Of a stretch of 64,000 nt of DNA, positions 34,821 to 44,791 are shown in pieces. Source of the DNA: Heliophilum fasciatum (GTDB taxonomy: Bacteria > Bacillota > Desulfitobacteriia > Heliobacteriales > Heliobacteriaceae). A program made the position numbers and the translations under genes. The DNA lies in NCBI RefSeq assembly GCF_004341395.1, contig NZ_SLXT01000003.1:62001-126000 (forward strand). Reading direction: 5' to 3'. The notes below the pieces were generated by a model, which saw only the letters and a list, made by a program, of their open reading frames with translations, was not told the origin of the DNA and did not search any database. The stretch's first letter is position 1. Each line of letters opens with the position of its first letter.

Positions 34821-35531
34821 TTACCGCTGTTTACAAAGCGCCTTGACTGTCAAGACCGGATCAAGTACCGTCATCCATTCCTGATCCGTCTCCACAACCG
34901 CATCGGCACCGGCCGTTCGCAGTGCTTCTGCACAAGATTGACAAGCGCCGGCCACGATTTTTAAATCATTGCCGCTGCGCGCCCGCCGTCGCGCTTCCGC
35001 AATCGCTTCAGTCAAGTACTCGGTATGATGCTGCTTGTACGTTCCATCGGGCAGTCGGTAGGCCCCGTCATGGCCTGTCAATACCAAGAAGTCCGCCGGA
35101 TGAGACTCCAGATAGCTGCCGACCACATCGGCAAACTCTTTTTCCTCATGAAAATAGCCGCACGCTGCGATATTCAGCTTACGATAGGCATCCAGACAAG
35201 CCGACAATGCCTCTTCATCACCATCGAGATGAAGAACCCGCCGGGGGCGCCCATCGTCACTGCTCCCACGGGACCGCGCTGCACAAGCGGCCTCAGCGGC
35301 GGCCAACCGCTTGTGATGAAGCAACAGCATCCGTTGGCGATAACGAAATACTTCCAGCAGCGGCGGCACCTGCAAATCACTGAGCGGTGCATCCGCTTCT
35401 AAGCGCACATCCAATCCCTGTAAACGAGCATCGGGCTCCTCTTCACCCGGTGTAATCTCAACCACACGAAAAAAAATATCATTACCATAGGAGTTGCGGG
35501 TTACACTGTCCCCAACTCGAACTTCCCTCAT
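34821..35531 (-). CDS. yabG: YabG sporulation protease, C-terminally short
   Basis: Sporulation-specific protease that processes coat proteins. 236 aa. Conserved YabG blocks are present: N-terminal VGDSVTRNSYGNDIFFRVV, VLHLDGDEEALSACLDAYRKL, LVLTGHDGAY and VAGACQSCAEALRTAGA. The protein ends soon after the conserved LDPV, some 50 residues before the end of B. subtilis YabG (290 aa). The following 60 bp hold a terminator, and no alternate frame continues the missing tail, so this looks like a shorter form and not a sequencing frameshift. Confidence 0.9.
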   Translation of the reverse strand: MREVRVGDSVTRNSYGNDIFFRVVEITPGEEEPDARLQGLDVRLEADAPLSDLQVPPLLEVFRYRQRMLLLHHKRLAAAEAACAARSRGSSDDGRPRRVLHLDGDEEALSACLDAYRKLNIAACGYFHEEKEFADVVGSYLESHPADFLVLTGHDGAYRLPDGTYKQHHTEYLTEAIAEARRRARSGNDLKIVAGACQSCAEALRTAGADAVVETDQEWMTVLDPVLTVKALCKQR

Positions 35532-35625
35532 TGCTTACATCTCTCCTATTCACCACGTTTCTCGTCGACGGGGTGAGCCCAACATCTTCGTCGCTACAGC
35601 CTATGTCGACCTTTCCACGCAAGTG

Positions 35626-35676
35626 CCAAAAAGCCAAGACCCTGCCTACCACAGAATATGGCAGGCAAGGCCTTGG
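35626..35676 (-). terminator. Intrinsic terminator after amtB
   Basis: A 17-bp imperfect stem (CCAAGACCCTGCCTACC and partner) with a 9-nt loop, followed on the minus strand by CTTTTTGG. Confidence 0.82.
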
Positions 35677-35685
35677 TGATCGAAG

Positions 35686-37014
35686 TTAGAGATGTGGTTG
35701 ATTCGGCATCGTCACCATCTTCGGCAAACCGGAAGGGTCACTGTTCAAGCTCGTGTGCCCAAAACTACCCCCTTGAACGGCAAAGCCCGCATAGGCCTCT
35801 TCACCATGTTGAGTAAGATCCAGCCCCGTGTATTCTTCTTCCGCCGTTGCCCGTGCTTTGGTGATCCCATTGACTGCGTAGTAGATGATAATCGTCGCTG
35901 CTGTTGCAAAGGCGTAGCTAGCAGCAACAGCAATCAACTGTTTGATCAGGAGATCCACGTTACCGGAATACAACAACCCGTCAGCACCGGCCGAATTCAC
36001 CGCTGTTGTCGCAAAAATTCCTGTGGCAATCGCCCCCCAGGTGCCGCCCAGACCATGAATGCCAAAAGCATCCAGTGCATCGTCATAGCCCAACCGGTGC
36101 TTCATGAGCACACCCATGTAACAAAGGGGACCGGAAATCAAGCCCATCACAACGGCCGCACCGGGAGTAACAAAACCAGCCGCCGGCGTAATCGCTACCA
36201 ACCCGGCCACAGCACCGGAAGCGGCCCCTAACAGCGTGGCTTTGCCTTGGCGCATCCATTCCACCATCACCCAGCCAACAACACCGGCCGCCGCCGCCGT
36301 ATTCGTCGTCACCAAAGCACTACCGGCCAGACCGTTGGCACCCAAGGCGCTGCCGGCGTTAAATCCAAACCAACCAAACCATAAAAGTGCAGCACCGAGG
36401 ACCGTCAAGGGAAGATGATGCGGCGGCATCGGTATCGTTCCAAGACCGCGCCGTTTCCCCAGCAGCATCGCCAAAACCAATCCGGATACACCGGAAGTAA
36501 TATGCACGACCGTCCCGCCGGCAAAATCAAGGGCGCCGAGCGTACGAAGCCAACCGCCAACGCCCCAGACCCAATGGGCTACCGGGAAATAAATCACCGT
36601 TACCCACAGCACCATAAAAAGCATAAAGAAAGGAAAGCGAATTCGTTCCGCAAAAGCACCGCTGATCAACGCCGTCGTGATAATCGCAAACATCAACTGA
36701 AACATGGCAAAGACATTGTGGGGAATCGTCGCTGCATAATCGGGATTGGGCTCACTGCCCACACCGTTAAACAATGCCCAGTCAAAGTTACCGATGAGAC
36801 CGTGGTTATCAGGGCCAAAGGCCAGGGAGTAGCCATAGAGGACCCAAAGCACCGAAACCATACCAATCATAATGAAGCTATGCATCATCGTACTGAGCAC
36901 ATTTTGTTTGCGGACCATCCCACCATAGAAAAAAGCCAACCCCGGCGTCATCAGCATCACTAACGCTGCCGACATCAAAATAAAGGCTGTATCACCCGTA
37001 TCGATTCTCAACAT
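35686..37014 (-). CDS. amtB: AmtB, ammonium transporter
   Basis: 442-aa Amt/Rh-family channel with eleven predicted membrane helices. The N-terminal TPGLAFFYGGMVRKQNVLSTM signature, the DFAGGTVVHITSGVSGL pore-His helix, and the second His motif FGIHGLGGTWGAIATGIFA are visible. The frame is open to 37068, but AGGAGG lies 7 nt before the ATG at 37014. The soluble C-terminus is about 45 residues. It follows glnB, whose product normally plugs AmtB when nitrogen is plentiful. Confidence 0.95.
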   Translation of the reverse strand: MLRIDTGDTAFILMSAALVMLMTPGLAFFYGGMVRKQNVLSTMMHSFIMIGMVSVLWVLYGYSLAFGPDNHGLIGNFDWALFNGVGSEPNPDYAATIPHNVFAMFQLMFAIITTALISGAFAERIRFPFFMLFMVLWVTVIYFPVAHWVWGVGGWLRTLGALDFAGGTVVHITSGVSGLVLAMLLGKRRGLGTIPMPPHHLPLTVLGAALLWFGWFGFNAGSALGANGLAGSALVTTNTAAAAGVVGWVMVEWMRQGKATLLGAASGAVAGLVAITPAAGFVTPGAAVVMGLISGPLCYMGVLMKHRLGYDDALDAFGIHGLGGTWGAIATGIFATTAVNSAGADGLLYSGNVDLLIKQLIAVAASYAFATAATIIIYYAVNGITKARATAEEEYTGLDLTQHGEEAYAGFAVQGGSFGHTSLNSDPSGLPKMVTMPNQPHL

Positions 37015-37032
37015 CTCGCTTCCTCCTATCTG

Positions 37033-37170
37033 CAAAAAACAAAAAGCTCCCGAAGGAAGTGCTTCCACTTCCCTCGGGAGCTCCAGTGCTCCTCGTTGCT
37101 GTCCCCATTCCGGACAACGTGCTGATGCCGCTACGGGCCGGACGCGTTAACCTGCGCCCCTTAATGGACG
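37033..37170 (-). promoter_or_regulatory. glnB-amtB intergenic leader: hairpins, terminator and possible ANTAR-type antiterminator
   Basis: On the minus strand a strong intrinsic terminator (15-bp stem CTCCCGAGGGAAGTG and partner, 37047-37080, then a T-rich run) lies between glnB and amtB, only about 20 nt before the amtB ribosome site. It is preceded by a 5-bp hairpin GGAGC-ACTGGA-GCTCC (37077-37092), whose hexaloop has A at position 1 and G at position 4 and whose 3' arm shares four bases with the terminator. A further hairpin (37095-37118) lies upstream. This is the layout expected for ANTAR-protein antitermination, known to control nitrogen genes in Clostridia; it remains a hypothesis here. 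Confidence 0.55.
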
Positions 37171-37171
37171 A

Positions 37172-37685
<514 letters not shown>

Positions 37686-37787
37686 CGTATCTTTATTGTA
37701 GCGGGGGATTGCCTTTTTGACAATCCCCCTTTTTCAATTTTTTCATTTTTTTAACCAAAGGTTGGCAAACACTTTGATTTGTAAGCC

Positions 37788-38645
37788 TCAAACAAAGAGA
37801 TCGGCCACGCGGGCAAACTCCTCCAACGTCAATGTTTCCCCGCGGCGCACCGGATCGATCCCACAGGCATGCAGTTGGTTGTGCAGCGTTTCTTTGGTCC
37901 GATCGCCGGCCAGTACACCCAGCGCGTTGAGCAACGTTTTGCGCCGTTGCTGAAAGGCCGCCGCGACAACACGGAAAAAGACAGCTTCATTTTGTACGGT
38001 CACTGCCGGCTCAGCGCGGCGGTCCAAGCGAATCACCGCCGAACTCACCTTAGGCGCCGGCACAAAGGCTCCCGGCGGCACGATCGCCACCATCCGGCCC
38101 CGGCAACGATATTGCACCGCCACCGATAAGGCGCCATAATTCTTCGTCCCCGGCGATGCCAAGATCCGCTCGGCCACTTCCTTTTGTACCATTAACACCA
38201 AGTGGGACACAGGAAAATTACCTTCGAGCAAATGCATCAAAATCGGTGTTGTAATGTAGTAGGGCAAGTTGGCGACGAGCGCGAAGGTATCGCCCGTTCG
38301 ATAGGGTGCCGTCACGGCACCGTAATCGACTTGCAAAGCATCTTGCCAGAGGACGGTCACTTCCGGACATTGTTGCTGCACGTCGCCGAGTAATTTTTGC
38401 AAGCGTTCATCGACTTCCACGGCGACAACCTTCCCGCCGGGGCGAACAGCTTCGGCCAGATCATAGGTCAAGGTAGCCGGTCCGGGGCCAATCTCGACGA
38501 CCACATCACCGGGCGCCAGTTCTGCCGCTTCGACAATCTGGCGCACGTAACTTCGATCGTGCAAAAAGTTTTGCCCTAACCCTTTTTTGGCATAAATCCC
38601 GTACGTCGCCAATCGCTGCTTTAATGGCCCTGTGTTATTGCTCAT
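37788..38645 (-). CDS. rsmA: RsmA (KsgA), 16S rRNA dimethyladenosine transferase
   Basis: 285-aa SAM-dependent methyltransferase that dimethylates two adenines near the 3' end of 16S rRNA. KGLGQNFLHDRSYVRQIVE, SAM motif VVVEIGPGPATLTYDLAEA, catalytic NLPYYITTPIL. The start overlaps the end of rnmV by 11 bp, indicating translational coupling. Confidence 0.97.
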   Translation of the reverse strand: MSNNTGPLKQRLATYGIYAKKGLGQNFLHDRSYVRQIVEAAELAPGDVVVEIGPGPATLTYDLAEAVRPGGKVVAVEVDERLQKLLGDVQQQCPEVTVLWQDALQVDYGAVTAPYRTGDTFALVANLPYYITTPILMHLLEGNFPVSHLVLMVQKEVAERILASPGTKNYGALSVAVQYRCRGRMVAIVPPGAFVPAPKVSSAVIRLDRRAEPAVTVQNEAVFFRVVAAAFQQRRKTLLNALGVLAGDRTKETLHNQLHACGIDPVRRGETLTLEEFARVADLFV

Positions 38646-39210
38646 GCCTTGTCTCCTGCTGCTCAGCCGCTAAGGCGGCCTCAATTTCCTGTCGGCTCAA
38701 ACCAAAATGATTGATCCGCTGTAAGAACTGCTTGGCATTGGTGCGCCCAATGCCCAATCGTTCCCCCACTTGCTCCCGCCGCGCACCGGCACCGGGCGCC
38801 CCATCGAGTCCCCAGTTCCACAGATCGGCTTTGGTAAAGACCTCCTGCACCGCATGCCGGGCCTGAGGCGACCGCGCCGCTTGCAAGGCTTGCCGTATCG
38901 CTTCGGGCGAAGCATATTCCACGCCAACGCCACGACCGTTGCGGGCTTGTGCCCGCGGCATGAAGGCATGGCGGACACCGGGGACGGCTTCAGTGACCCA
39001 ACGGCGGATCCGCTCACCGGGCCCGTCCGGATCGGTAAGCACAATGACGCCGCAGCGCTCTTGGGCCGCGCGAATCGTCGCCAACGTCTTGTCACTTAAC
39101 CCTAAGCCTTGTGTGATCACCACCGCCGCATCGACAGCGCGTTTGACGGCAACCAGATCATCACGCCCCTCGACAACGATCAATTCGTGGATTTTCTCTT
39201 TGCCGTTCAT
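38635..39210 (-). CDS. rnmV: Ribonuclease M5
   Basis: 191-aa endonuclease that matures 5S rRNA in low-GC Gram-positives. Toprim domain begins ELIVVEGRDDLVAVKRAVDAAVV with its acidic residues and the later DPDGPGERIRRWV (DxD motif); the C-terminal RNA-binding part follows (RREQVGERLGIGRTNAKQFL). A GGGGGA precedes the ATG at 39210; the frame also has a TTG at 39222. Operon yabE-rnmV-rsmA is the conserved Bacillus order. Confidence 0.95.
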   Translation of the reverse strand: MNGKEKIHELIVVEGRDDLVAVKRAVDAAVVITQGLGLSDKTLATIRAAQERCGVIVLTDPDGPGERIRRWVTEAVPGVRHAFMPRAQARNGRGVGVEYASPEAIRQALQAARSPQARHAVQEVFTKADLWNWGLDGAPGAGARREQVGERLGIGRTNAKQFLQRINHFGLSRQEIEAALAAEQQETRHEQ

Positions 39211-39226
39211 CGTTTCCCCCAACGCC

Positions 39227-39252
39227 AGAAAAGCCCACCCGAACGGGTGAGC
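39227..39252 (-). terminator. Hairpin between yabE and rnmV
   Basis: Stem GCTCACCCG/CGGGTGGGC with one mismatch and a short loop, then TTTTCT on the minus strand. It probably attenuates read-through from yabE. Confidence 0.5.
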
Positions 39253-39263
39253 TCCAGCCGGCT

Positions 39264-40550
39264 TTATTTTAAAACATACACTTTGACATTGCGCTTACCC
39301 CAACGTCTAGCTTCCCCGTTTGTCTCCATAAATAAATCTATTTTATCGCCCACGATCGCACCGCCGCGATCCATGGCACGGGCAAAACCATAACCTTCAA
39401 CATAGAGACGGGAGCCCAAGGGAATGACCGAGGAATCCACCGCCGCCATGCCGACTTCCGGATAAACACCGGAGGCCGTATTGTTACCTGTATGTGTATA
39501 CGCCGTCGCTGACATGTAACGAGCCTCTTTAATATGTAAATCGAGACCGCCACGCGACACATGATCAATCGTACCCATCGCCACGACTTGGTTGACAGGT
39601 GGACGAATGACTTTTTGCTCTACAATTTCCCGCCGAACTTCTTTACCATCTTCATAGGTGATCCGTGCTTTATGTCGTTCCAGCCCGTTTTTGCCACGGG
39701 AGACAATTCGACGCAAACCACGTTCCAGGTTGGGATCACTTTGTTGCGCAACACGAAAAGGTATCACTTGCTCCGTCGTAATCTCTTTTTGACGAACGCG
39801 AATGACCCGTACCTTCTGTGGTTGATCAACCAGTGTCTCCAACGAGGGCTCAACCCGGTCCAAGGGTTTCACTTCGATCTGCGCTTCGGCCAGCAAGTCT
39901 TTGACTACACGAGGTGTCGTCAGTAAAACTTTCTGCTTGCCATCGGCCCAAACGTTGACAGAAAATGCACGAGTCACCTTGATAACTGTGCCATCGGCCA
40001 GCTTCGTTTGGGGCTCCGGTTCCAAGCGATCTTTTTCACCTAAGACAATCTCTTTTTCCGCCAAAGCTTCGCTCACTGTTTTTTTGAAGGTCGACACCTT
40101 CATCGGATTGCCGTCAACATCGATGATAATTTGATTTTCCATCCAGTGGTAGCCGCCCCAACCGCTGAGCAACAGCAAAACAACCGCTACGATCCAAGCT
40201 TTTTGCGGACCACCTTGAAACCATCCGGTAAAATGGGCATACCATGCCCCCGACGGTACGGTACTTACCGTATCGTCACTTACTTCGCCTGCAACCGCTA
40301 CAGGCATCGTCGCGCCTGGCTCATGCCTGCGAATGGCTGACCCCTCGCGCTTTTGAAATAACGTTGGAATCATCGACCAAGCCCGAGCCCATCCCTCGAA
40401 GCTGCGCGAACCGAGTGACTTGCCGAACTCGATCATGTGCTGCATCATTTGTTGAATCCCCGGCCAAATACCATCCGCTAGACTCTTTGCCTTTTGCACG
40501 GGTTGAGATAACCTTCGCCGTTGTTCGGTGCCAAACTTACCGTCCGACAT
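39264..40550 (-). CDS. yabE: YabE-like cell-wall protein with DUF348, G5 and 3D domains
   Basis: 428-aa surface protein of the Rpf/Sps-type wall-remodelling family. A cytoplasmic region of about 110 residues, one membrane helix (AWIVAVVLLLLSGWGGY), DUF348 repeats (about 135-235, VSTFKKTVSEALAEKEIVLG), a G5 domain (about 255-335) and a C-terminal 3D domain with the three conserved Asp (GMAAVDSSVIPLGSRLYV ... RAMDRGG ... KIDLFM). The 3D domain is a MltA-like lytic fold. The long cytoplasmic N-terminus is unlike B. subtilis YabE. Confidence 0.92.
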   Translation of the reverse strand: MSDGKFGTEQRRRLSQPVQKAKSLADGIWPGIQQMMQHMIEFGKSLGSRSFEGWARAWSMIPTLFQKREGSAIRRHEPGATMPVAVAGEVSDDTVSTVPSGAWYAHFTGWFQGGPQKAWIVAVVLLLLSGWGGYHWMENQIIIDVDGNPMKVSTFKKTVSEALAEKEIVLGEKDRLEPEPQTKLADGTVIKVTRAFSVNVWADGKQKVLLTTPRVVKDLLAEAQIEVKPLDRVEPSLETLVDQPQKVRVIRVRQKEITTEQVIPFRVAQQSDPNLERGLRRIVSRGKNGLERHKARITYEDGKEVRREIVEQKVIRPPVNQVVAMGTIDHVSRGGLDLHIKEARYMSATAYTHTGNNTASGVYPEVGMAAVDSSVIPLGSRLYVEGYGFARAMDRGGAIVGDKIDLFMETNGEARRWGKRNVKVYVLK

Positions 40551-40703
40551 AACAGGCCCCCTTCCTCATCGGTGCAATTGTGTTGTTCGTCTTCACGGGA
40601 CTTTTTCATTGTACCGAAGAGGAAGCAGGTTGTCAAAGCCACGATTGTAGAAATATGGGTTTTGTCACCATAAATGTTTCGACATGTATTTCATCTCTTG
40701 GAA

Positions 40704-41480
40704 TCAGGGTACGGGAATTCCAAATAAGGCACACCCGTTGCGCAACGTTTGCTCTGCCAGCACGGCCGGCTCCATGGCCCGCAACTCGGCGATCCGCTCC
40801 GCGATTAGGGCCACATTGGCCGAATCATTGCGCGTACCGCGCAAGGGATGAGGCGCCAAGTAGGGCGCATCGGTTTCAATCAGCAACCGTTCCAGCGGCA
40901 CTTGCCGGGCAATATCAAGCAAGTGCCGCGCATTGGTATAGGTCACGGGACCGGCCAAGGAAATATGAAATCCCAGCTTTAAACAGTGCTGCGCCATCTC
41001 CCAACTGCCGGAAAAACAATGCAGCACGCCACCGCGCAGGGTTGGCGCCGCTTCCTCCAAGATGGCCATGACATCGCCGTGGGCATCGCGATCATGGATG
41101 ATCACCGGCTTGCCGAGACGGCGGGCCAAGTCCAACTGCGCCCGAAACACCTGGCGCTGCTGGTCACGGGGCGAAAGATCGCGATAATAATCCAAGCCCA
41201 TCTCACCGATGGCCACCACTTTCGGATGGGCCGCCATCTGCTCCAGCTGGGTAAGGACCGTATCATCAACGCCCACCGCATCATGGGGGTGAATACCGAC
41301 GGCCGCATAGATCGGTTCGTATCGCTCGGCCAGATCGATTGAACGCGCCGACGATACCAAGTCATAACCGACATTGACAATGCGCGTAACGCCGGCAGCG
41401 GTGATCTTGGCCCAAAGGGCATCCCAGTCGTCAGCAAAGCGCTTATCGTCCAGGTGCGCGTGGGTATCAAACAAGCCCAT
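40704..41480 (-). CDS. TatD family metal-dependent hydrolase (YabD)
   Basis: 258-aa TIM-barrel amidohydrolase of the TatD family, which includes 3'-5' exonucleases. Metal ligands: LFDTHAHLDD at the N-terminus, GEMGLDYYRD, PVIIHDRDAH, GVLHCFSGSWEMA and LIETDAPYLAP. Follows metG with only 1 bp between, the conserved metG-tatD arrangement. Confidence 0.95.
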   Translation of the reverse strand: MGLFDTHAHLDDKRFADDWDALWAKITAAGVTRIVNVGYDLVSSARSIDLAERYEPIYAAVGIHPHDAVGVDDTVLTQLEQMAAHPKVVAIGEMGLDYYRDLSPRDQQRQVFRAQLDLARRLGKPVIIHDRDAHGDVMAILEEAAPTLRGGVLHCFSGSWEMAQHCLKLGFHISLAGPVTYTNARHLLDIARQVPLERLLIETDAPYLAPHPLRGTRNDSANVALIAERIAELRAMEPAVLAEQTLRNGCALFGIPVP

Positions 41481-41481
41481 C

Positions 41482-43515
41482 CTACTTCACCCGGCTCCCT
41501 GCCGGCAGATCGCTGTCCACCATGAGGACTTCCAACTGATCGCCATGTGAAGCTGCGAGAATCATCCCGTGGGACATAATGCCGCGCAATTTAGCCGGCT
41601 TGAGGTTGGCGATGAGGACAACCTTTTTGCCGATCAGTTGCTCCGGACTGTAGTGTTTGGCGATGCCGGAAACAACGGTGCGTTCTTCCGCGCCGACCTT
41701 CACTTGCAGCTTCATCAGTTTATCGGTCTTGGGTACCCGCTCAGCCTGCAGGATCTCGGCAACACGCAAATCCAGTTTGGCAAAGTCATCAATCGTGATT
41801 TCTTCCGTCGATACGGGCGCAATTTCCGCGGCCGCCGGTGCTTCCGGTGCGACGACCGGTGCAGCGGCCCCTTCCGCTTGCGGTACGGCCGTCGTTGCTT
41901 TTTCTGATTCCATCCCCTTGGGTTCCTCCTTCGTATCCGTCGCTTCCTCGAGCAAACTTAGATCAATGCGGGGGAAAATCGGCTCCCCTTTGGCGACCTT
42001 CGTTCCCGACGGCAGCAATCCCCAGCCCGTAGCATCCCAGCCCTGCAGATCGGTCCGTTCGGCAATGCCTAACTGACCAAACATATTGGCCGGTACATTG
42101 GGCATAGCCGGCTGCAGCAGTACCGTCACGATGCGCAAGCTCTCAAGCATGTGATAAAGCACCGTTGCCAGTTCCGCCTCGGCACCGGGCTTTTTGGCCA
42201 GTGCCCAAGGTGCCCGCTCGTCAATATATTTATTCATCCGGCCCACGAGCTTACTGACGGCGCCGTAGGCATTGGCCAGATCAAAGCGGTCCATCCGCTC
42301 CTCAAATTGCACCACCGTCGCCGCCGCCAAGGCTTGCACTTCTTTTTCCAGCTCACCTTCGGCGGCCGGATCGGCTGCCGGGATCACGGCGCCGGCAAAT
42401 TTTTCGACCATCGACAGCGAGCGATGGAGCAAGTTCCCCAGATCATTGGCCAGATCCGTGTTGATGCGCATGGCCAACGCTTCTTCGGAATAATAGGCAT
42501 CTTGTCCCGACGGCAGTTCCCGCAGCAAGTAGTAGCGCAGTGCATCGACACCGTACCGCTCCAGCAGTGCCAGCGGATCAACCAGGTTCCCTTTGGATTT
42601 GGAGATCTTACCGGAAGACAGCAACAGCCAGCCGTGACCAAAGACTTGCTTCGGCAAGGGCTCGCCCAGGGCCATCAGGATGATCGGCCAGATGATCGTG
42701 TGAAAGCGCACAATATCTTTACCGACGACATGGATATCGGCCGGCCAGTAGCGGCGGTACTGTTCATCTTGATCGCGGCCGTAGCCCAAGGCCGTGATGT
42801 AGTTGGACAGCGCATCAAACCAAACATAGATCACATGCTTCTTATTGATCGGTACGGGAATTCCCCAAGCAAAGGTCGTCCGGGATACGCAAAGATCTTC
42901 CAGCCCTTGCTTGATAAAAGCAATCATTTCATTGCGTCGGCTGACCGGTTGGATAAAGTCAGGATTGGCTTCGATATGGGCCAGCAAGCGATCCTGATAT
43001 TTGGACATACGGAAAAAGTAGCTTTCTTCTTTAACCAGTTCGACCGGCCGCTGGCAGTCCGGGCACAGTTTTTCACCGTTTTCACCCTTCTCCAACTGCC
43101 GTTCCAGCCAAAAGGCTTCACAAGGTGTGCAGTACCAGCCTTCATACTCGGAGCAGTAAATATCGCCTTGATCATAGATCTTCTGGAAGATCGCTTGTAC
43201 GCCCTGGATGTGACGCTCATCGGTCGTGCGGATAAAATCATCGTACTCGATTTGCAAGCGGCTCCAGAGATTTTTAAACGACGCCACGATCGGATCGACG
43301 TAGGCTAAGGGTTCTTTCCCCTGCGCCCGCGCCTTGCGCTCGATCTTCTGGCCATGCTCATCGGAACCGGTTAAAAAGCGCACATCATAGCCCCGCAGGC
43401 GCTTGTAGCGGGCCATCGTATCACTGGCCACCGTCGTATAGGCGTGACCAATATGCAAATGATCGCTGGGATAATAAATGGGCGTCGTAATATAAAAAGT
43501 CGGTTTGGAACTCAA
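41482..43515 (-). CDS. metG: Methionyl-tRNA synthetase (with C-terminal tRNA-binding domain)
   Basis: 677-aa class I synthetase. HIGH motif in LHIGHAYTTVASD, zinc-type cysteines in CTPCEAFW and CPDCQRPV, KMSKS equivalent KISKSKGN, and the C-terminal EMAPII/Arc1p-like domain beginning KLDLRVAEILQAERVPKTDKL. An Ala/Pro-rich linker of about 40 residues joins catalytic and tRNA-binding parts. TTG start with GAGGAGG upstream. Confidence 0.97.
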   Translation of the reverse strand: MSSKPTFYITTPIYYPSDHLHIGHAYTTVASDTMARYKRLRGYDVRFLTGSDEHGQKIERKARAQGKEPLAYVDPIVASFKNLWSRLQIEYDDFIRTTDERHIQGVQAIFQKIYDQGDIYCSEYEGWYCTPCEAFWLERQLEKGENGEKLCPDCQRPVELVKEESYFFRMSKYQDRLLAHIEANPDFIQPVSRRNEMIAFIKQGLEDLCVSRTTFAWGIPVPINKKHVIYVWFDALSNYITALGYGRDQDEQYRRYWPADIHVVGKDIVRFHTIIWPIILMALGEPLPKQVFGHGWLLLSSGKISKSKGNLVDPLALLERYGVDALRYYLLRELPSGQDAYYSEEALAMRINTDLANDLGNLLHRSLSMVEKFAGAVIPAADPAAEGELEKEVQALAAATVVQFEERMDRFDLANAYGAVSKLVGRMNKYIDERAPWALAKKPGAEAELATVLYHMLESLRIVTVLLQPAMPNVPANMFGQLGIAERTDLQGWDATGWGLLPSGTKVAKGEPIFPRIDLSLLEEATDTKEEPKGMESEKATTAVPQAEGAAAPVVAPEAPAAAEIAPVSTEEITIDDFAKLDLRVAEILQAERVPKTDKLMKLQVKVGAEERTVVSGIAKHYSPEQLIGKKVVLIANLKPAKLRGIMSHGMILAASHGDQLEVLMVDSDLPAGSRVK

Positions 43516-43545
43516 ACTGATCGCCTCCTCGCAACGTTGCTGCTA

Positions 43546-44436
43546 TTATTCTTGCCCTTTCAGCGCCAACTGCAGACGATAAGCTTCCCGTTTGGGAATG
43601 CCCATCGTTAGCGCTGCCGCTTTCAGTGCTTCCTTGCTGTCCATGCCGGCTTCCCTGCACCGAGCCAGTTCGGCTTGCAGACGTAGCTGACACCCTTCCG
43701 GGTCCGCTTCCCAGTCCAGCGGGGCCGCTTCCTCCGGCGGTCGTCCGCCGATGACTAAGGTACATTCGCCGCGCACACCGTCAGCCGTGTCCGCCTCCAA
43801 GGTCGCTAAGGTCCCTCGAAGCACCTGCTCGAATTTTTTCGTCAATTCCCGCACCAGCGCCGCCGGTCGCTCCGCCCCCAGCACAGCCGTCAGTTCCTTG
43901 AGCGTCGCCGCCCAGTGGTGCGGCGCCACATAAAGAATCATCGTCCGTTCCTCTTGCGCGAGACGCTGCAACCGTTCACGGCGCTCCTTTTTCCCTTGTG
44001 GCAAAAAGCCTTCAAAGACGAACCGATCCGTCGGCAAGCCCGATAAGACAAGGGCCGTCACCGAAGCCGACGGCCCAGGCAAGACTTCCAGCGGCAAACC
44101 CTGAGCGATGCAGGAGCGGATCAAGTCTTCCCCCGGATCAGAGATACCCGGCATCCCCGCATCCGATACGAGCACCACCGTCTCACCGGCGGCCACCCGC
44201 TCCAGCAACAGATTCCCTTTGCCCAGGCGGTTATGCTCATGATAGGCCGTCAAGGGCACATGAATGTCAAATGCACTGAGCAACTTGCGCGTATGCCGCG
44301 TATCTTCCGCCGCAATCACATGGGCCTGTTGCAGCGCTTGCAGCACCCGCAAGGTAATATCCTGCAAATTGCCGATCGGTGTGGCGCAAACCAACAACTT
44401 GCCTTGCCCTTCAGCCACCATGCAGCACCTCATCAT
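43546..44436 (-). CDS. rsmI: RsmI, 16S rRNA 2'-O-ribose methyltransferase
   Basis: 296 aa, methylates C1402 of 16S rRNA. Family marks [49 protein letters not shown] and [18 protein letters not shown]. The ATG at 44436 overlaps the yabA stop (ATGA). An internal ATG at 44421 with its own GAGGTG is a possible alternative start. Confidence 0.96.
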   Translation of the reverse strand: MMRCCMVAEGQGKLLVCATPIGNLQDITLRVLQALQQAHVIAAEDTRHTRKLLSAFDIHVPLTAYHEHNRLGKGNLLLERVAAGETVVLVSDAGMPGISDPGEDLIRSCIAQGLPLEVLPGPSASVTALVLSGLPTDRFVFEGFLPQGKKERRERLQRLAQEERTMILYVAPHHWAATLKELTAVLGAERPAALVRELTKKFEQVLRGTLATLEADTADGVRGECTLVIGGRPPEEAAPLDWEADPEGCQLRLQAELARCREAGMDSKEALKAAALTMGIPKREAYRLQLALKGQE

Positions 44437-44744
44437 TCCTTATGTAAAAATGTCATGCAAAACAAGCACTCTTCACCGGTGCGCGGTTGCCCGAAATGAA
44501 CATGGCAAATGTGAAAGCCCTCTTGATACAAGCGGGCCAGGTTGTCGTAGCCCTCCCCTTGCAGCATCCGCGCATTATCTTCCACACGGTTCATTTCTTC
44601 CGGCGTTACATTCGCCCGCTGCGCGCGCAGGCGTTGATTTTCCGCTTCTAAGGCATAGGCTTCCATCTTGAGCAATTCGATCTCGGCCAACAACCCTTGA
44701 AGATGCTCTTCCAGCGCAATCAGCCGTGTGGTAATTTTTTTCAT
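44433..44744 (-). CDS. yabA: YabA, replication initiation control protein
   Basis: 103 aa. N-terminal leucine-rich coiled coil ([27 protein letters not shown]) for tetramerisation and a C-terminal zinc module with [16 protein letters not shown]. YabA binds DnaA and DnaN to limit initiation. AGGAGG precedes the ATG at 44744, although the frame is open further upstream. Followed at once by rsmI. Confidence 0.93.
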   Translation of the reverse strand: MKKITTRLIALEEHLQGLLAEIELLKMEAYALEAENQRLRAQRANVTPEEMNRVEDNARMLQGEGYDNLARLYQEGFHICHVHFGQPRTGEECLFCMTFLHKE

Positions 44745-44791
44745 GCTGCCACCTCCTGGCGATCCAAGCGTTACAGCAGAACGCCCGTTCT

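Noticed and set aside
42151-43308. Open frame of 385 codons on the plus strand
   Set aside because: Antisense to metG, whose catalytic motifs are intact on the other strand; no ribosome site or recognisable domain.
43516-43545. T-box leader before metG
   Set aside because: The gap between rsmI and metG is only 30 bp, too short for a T-box.
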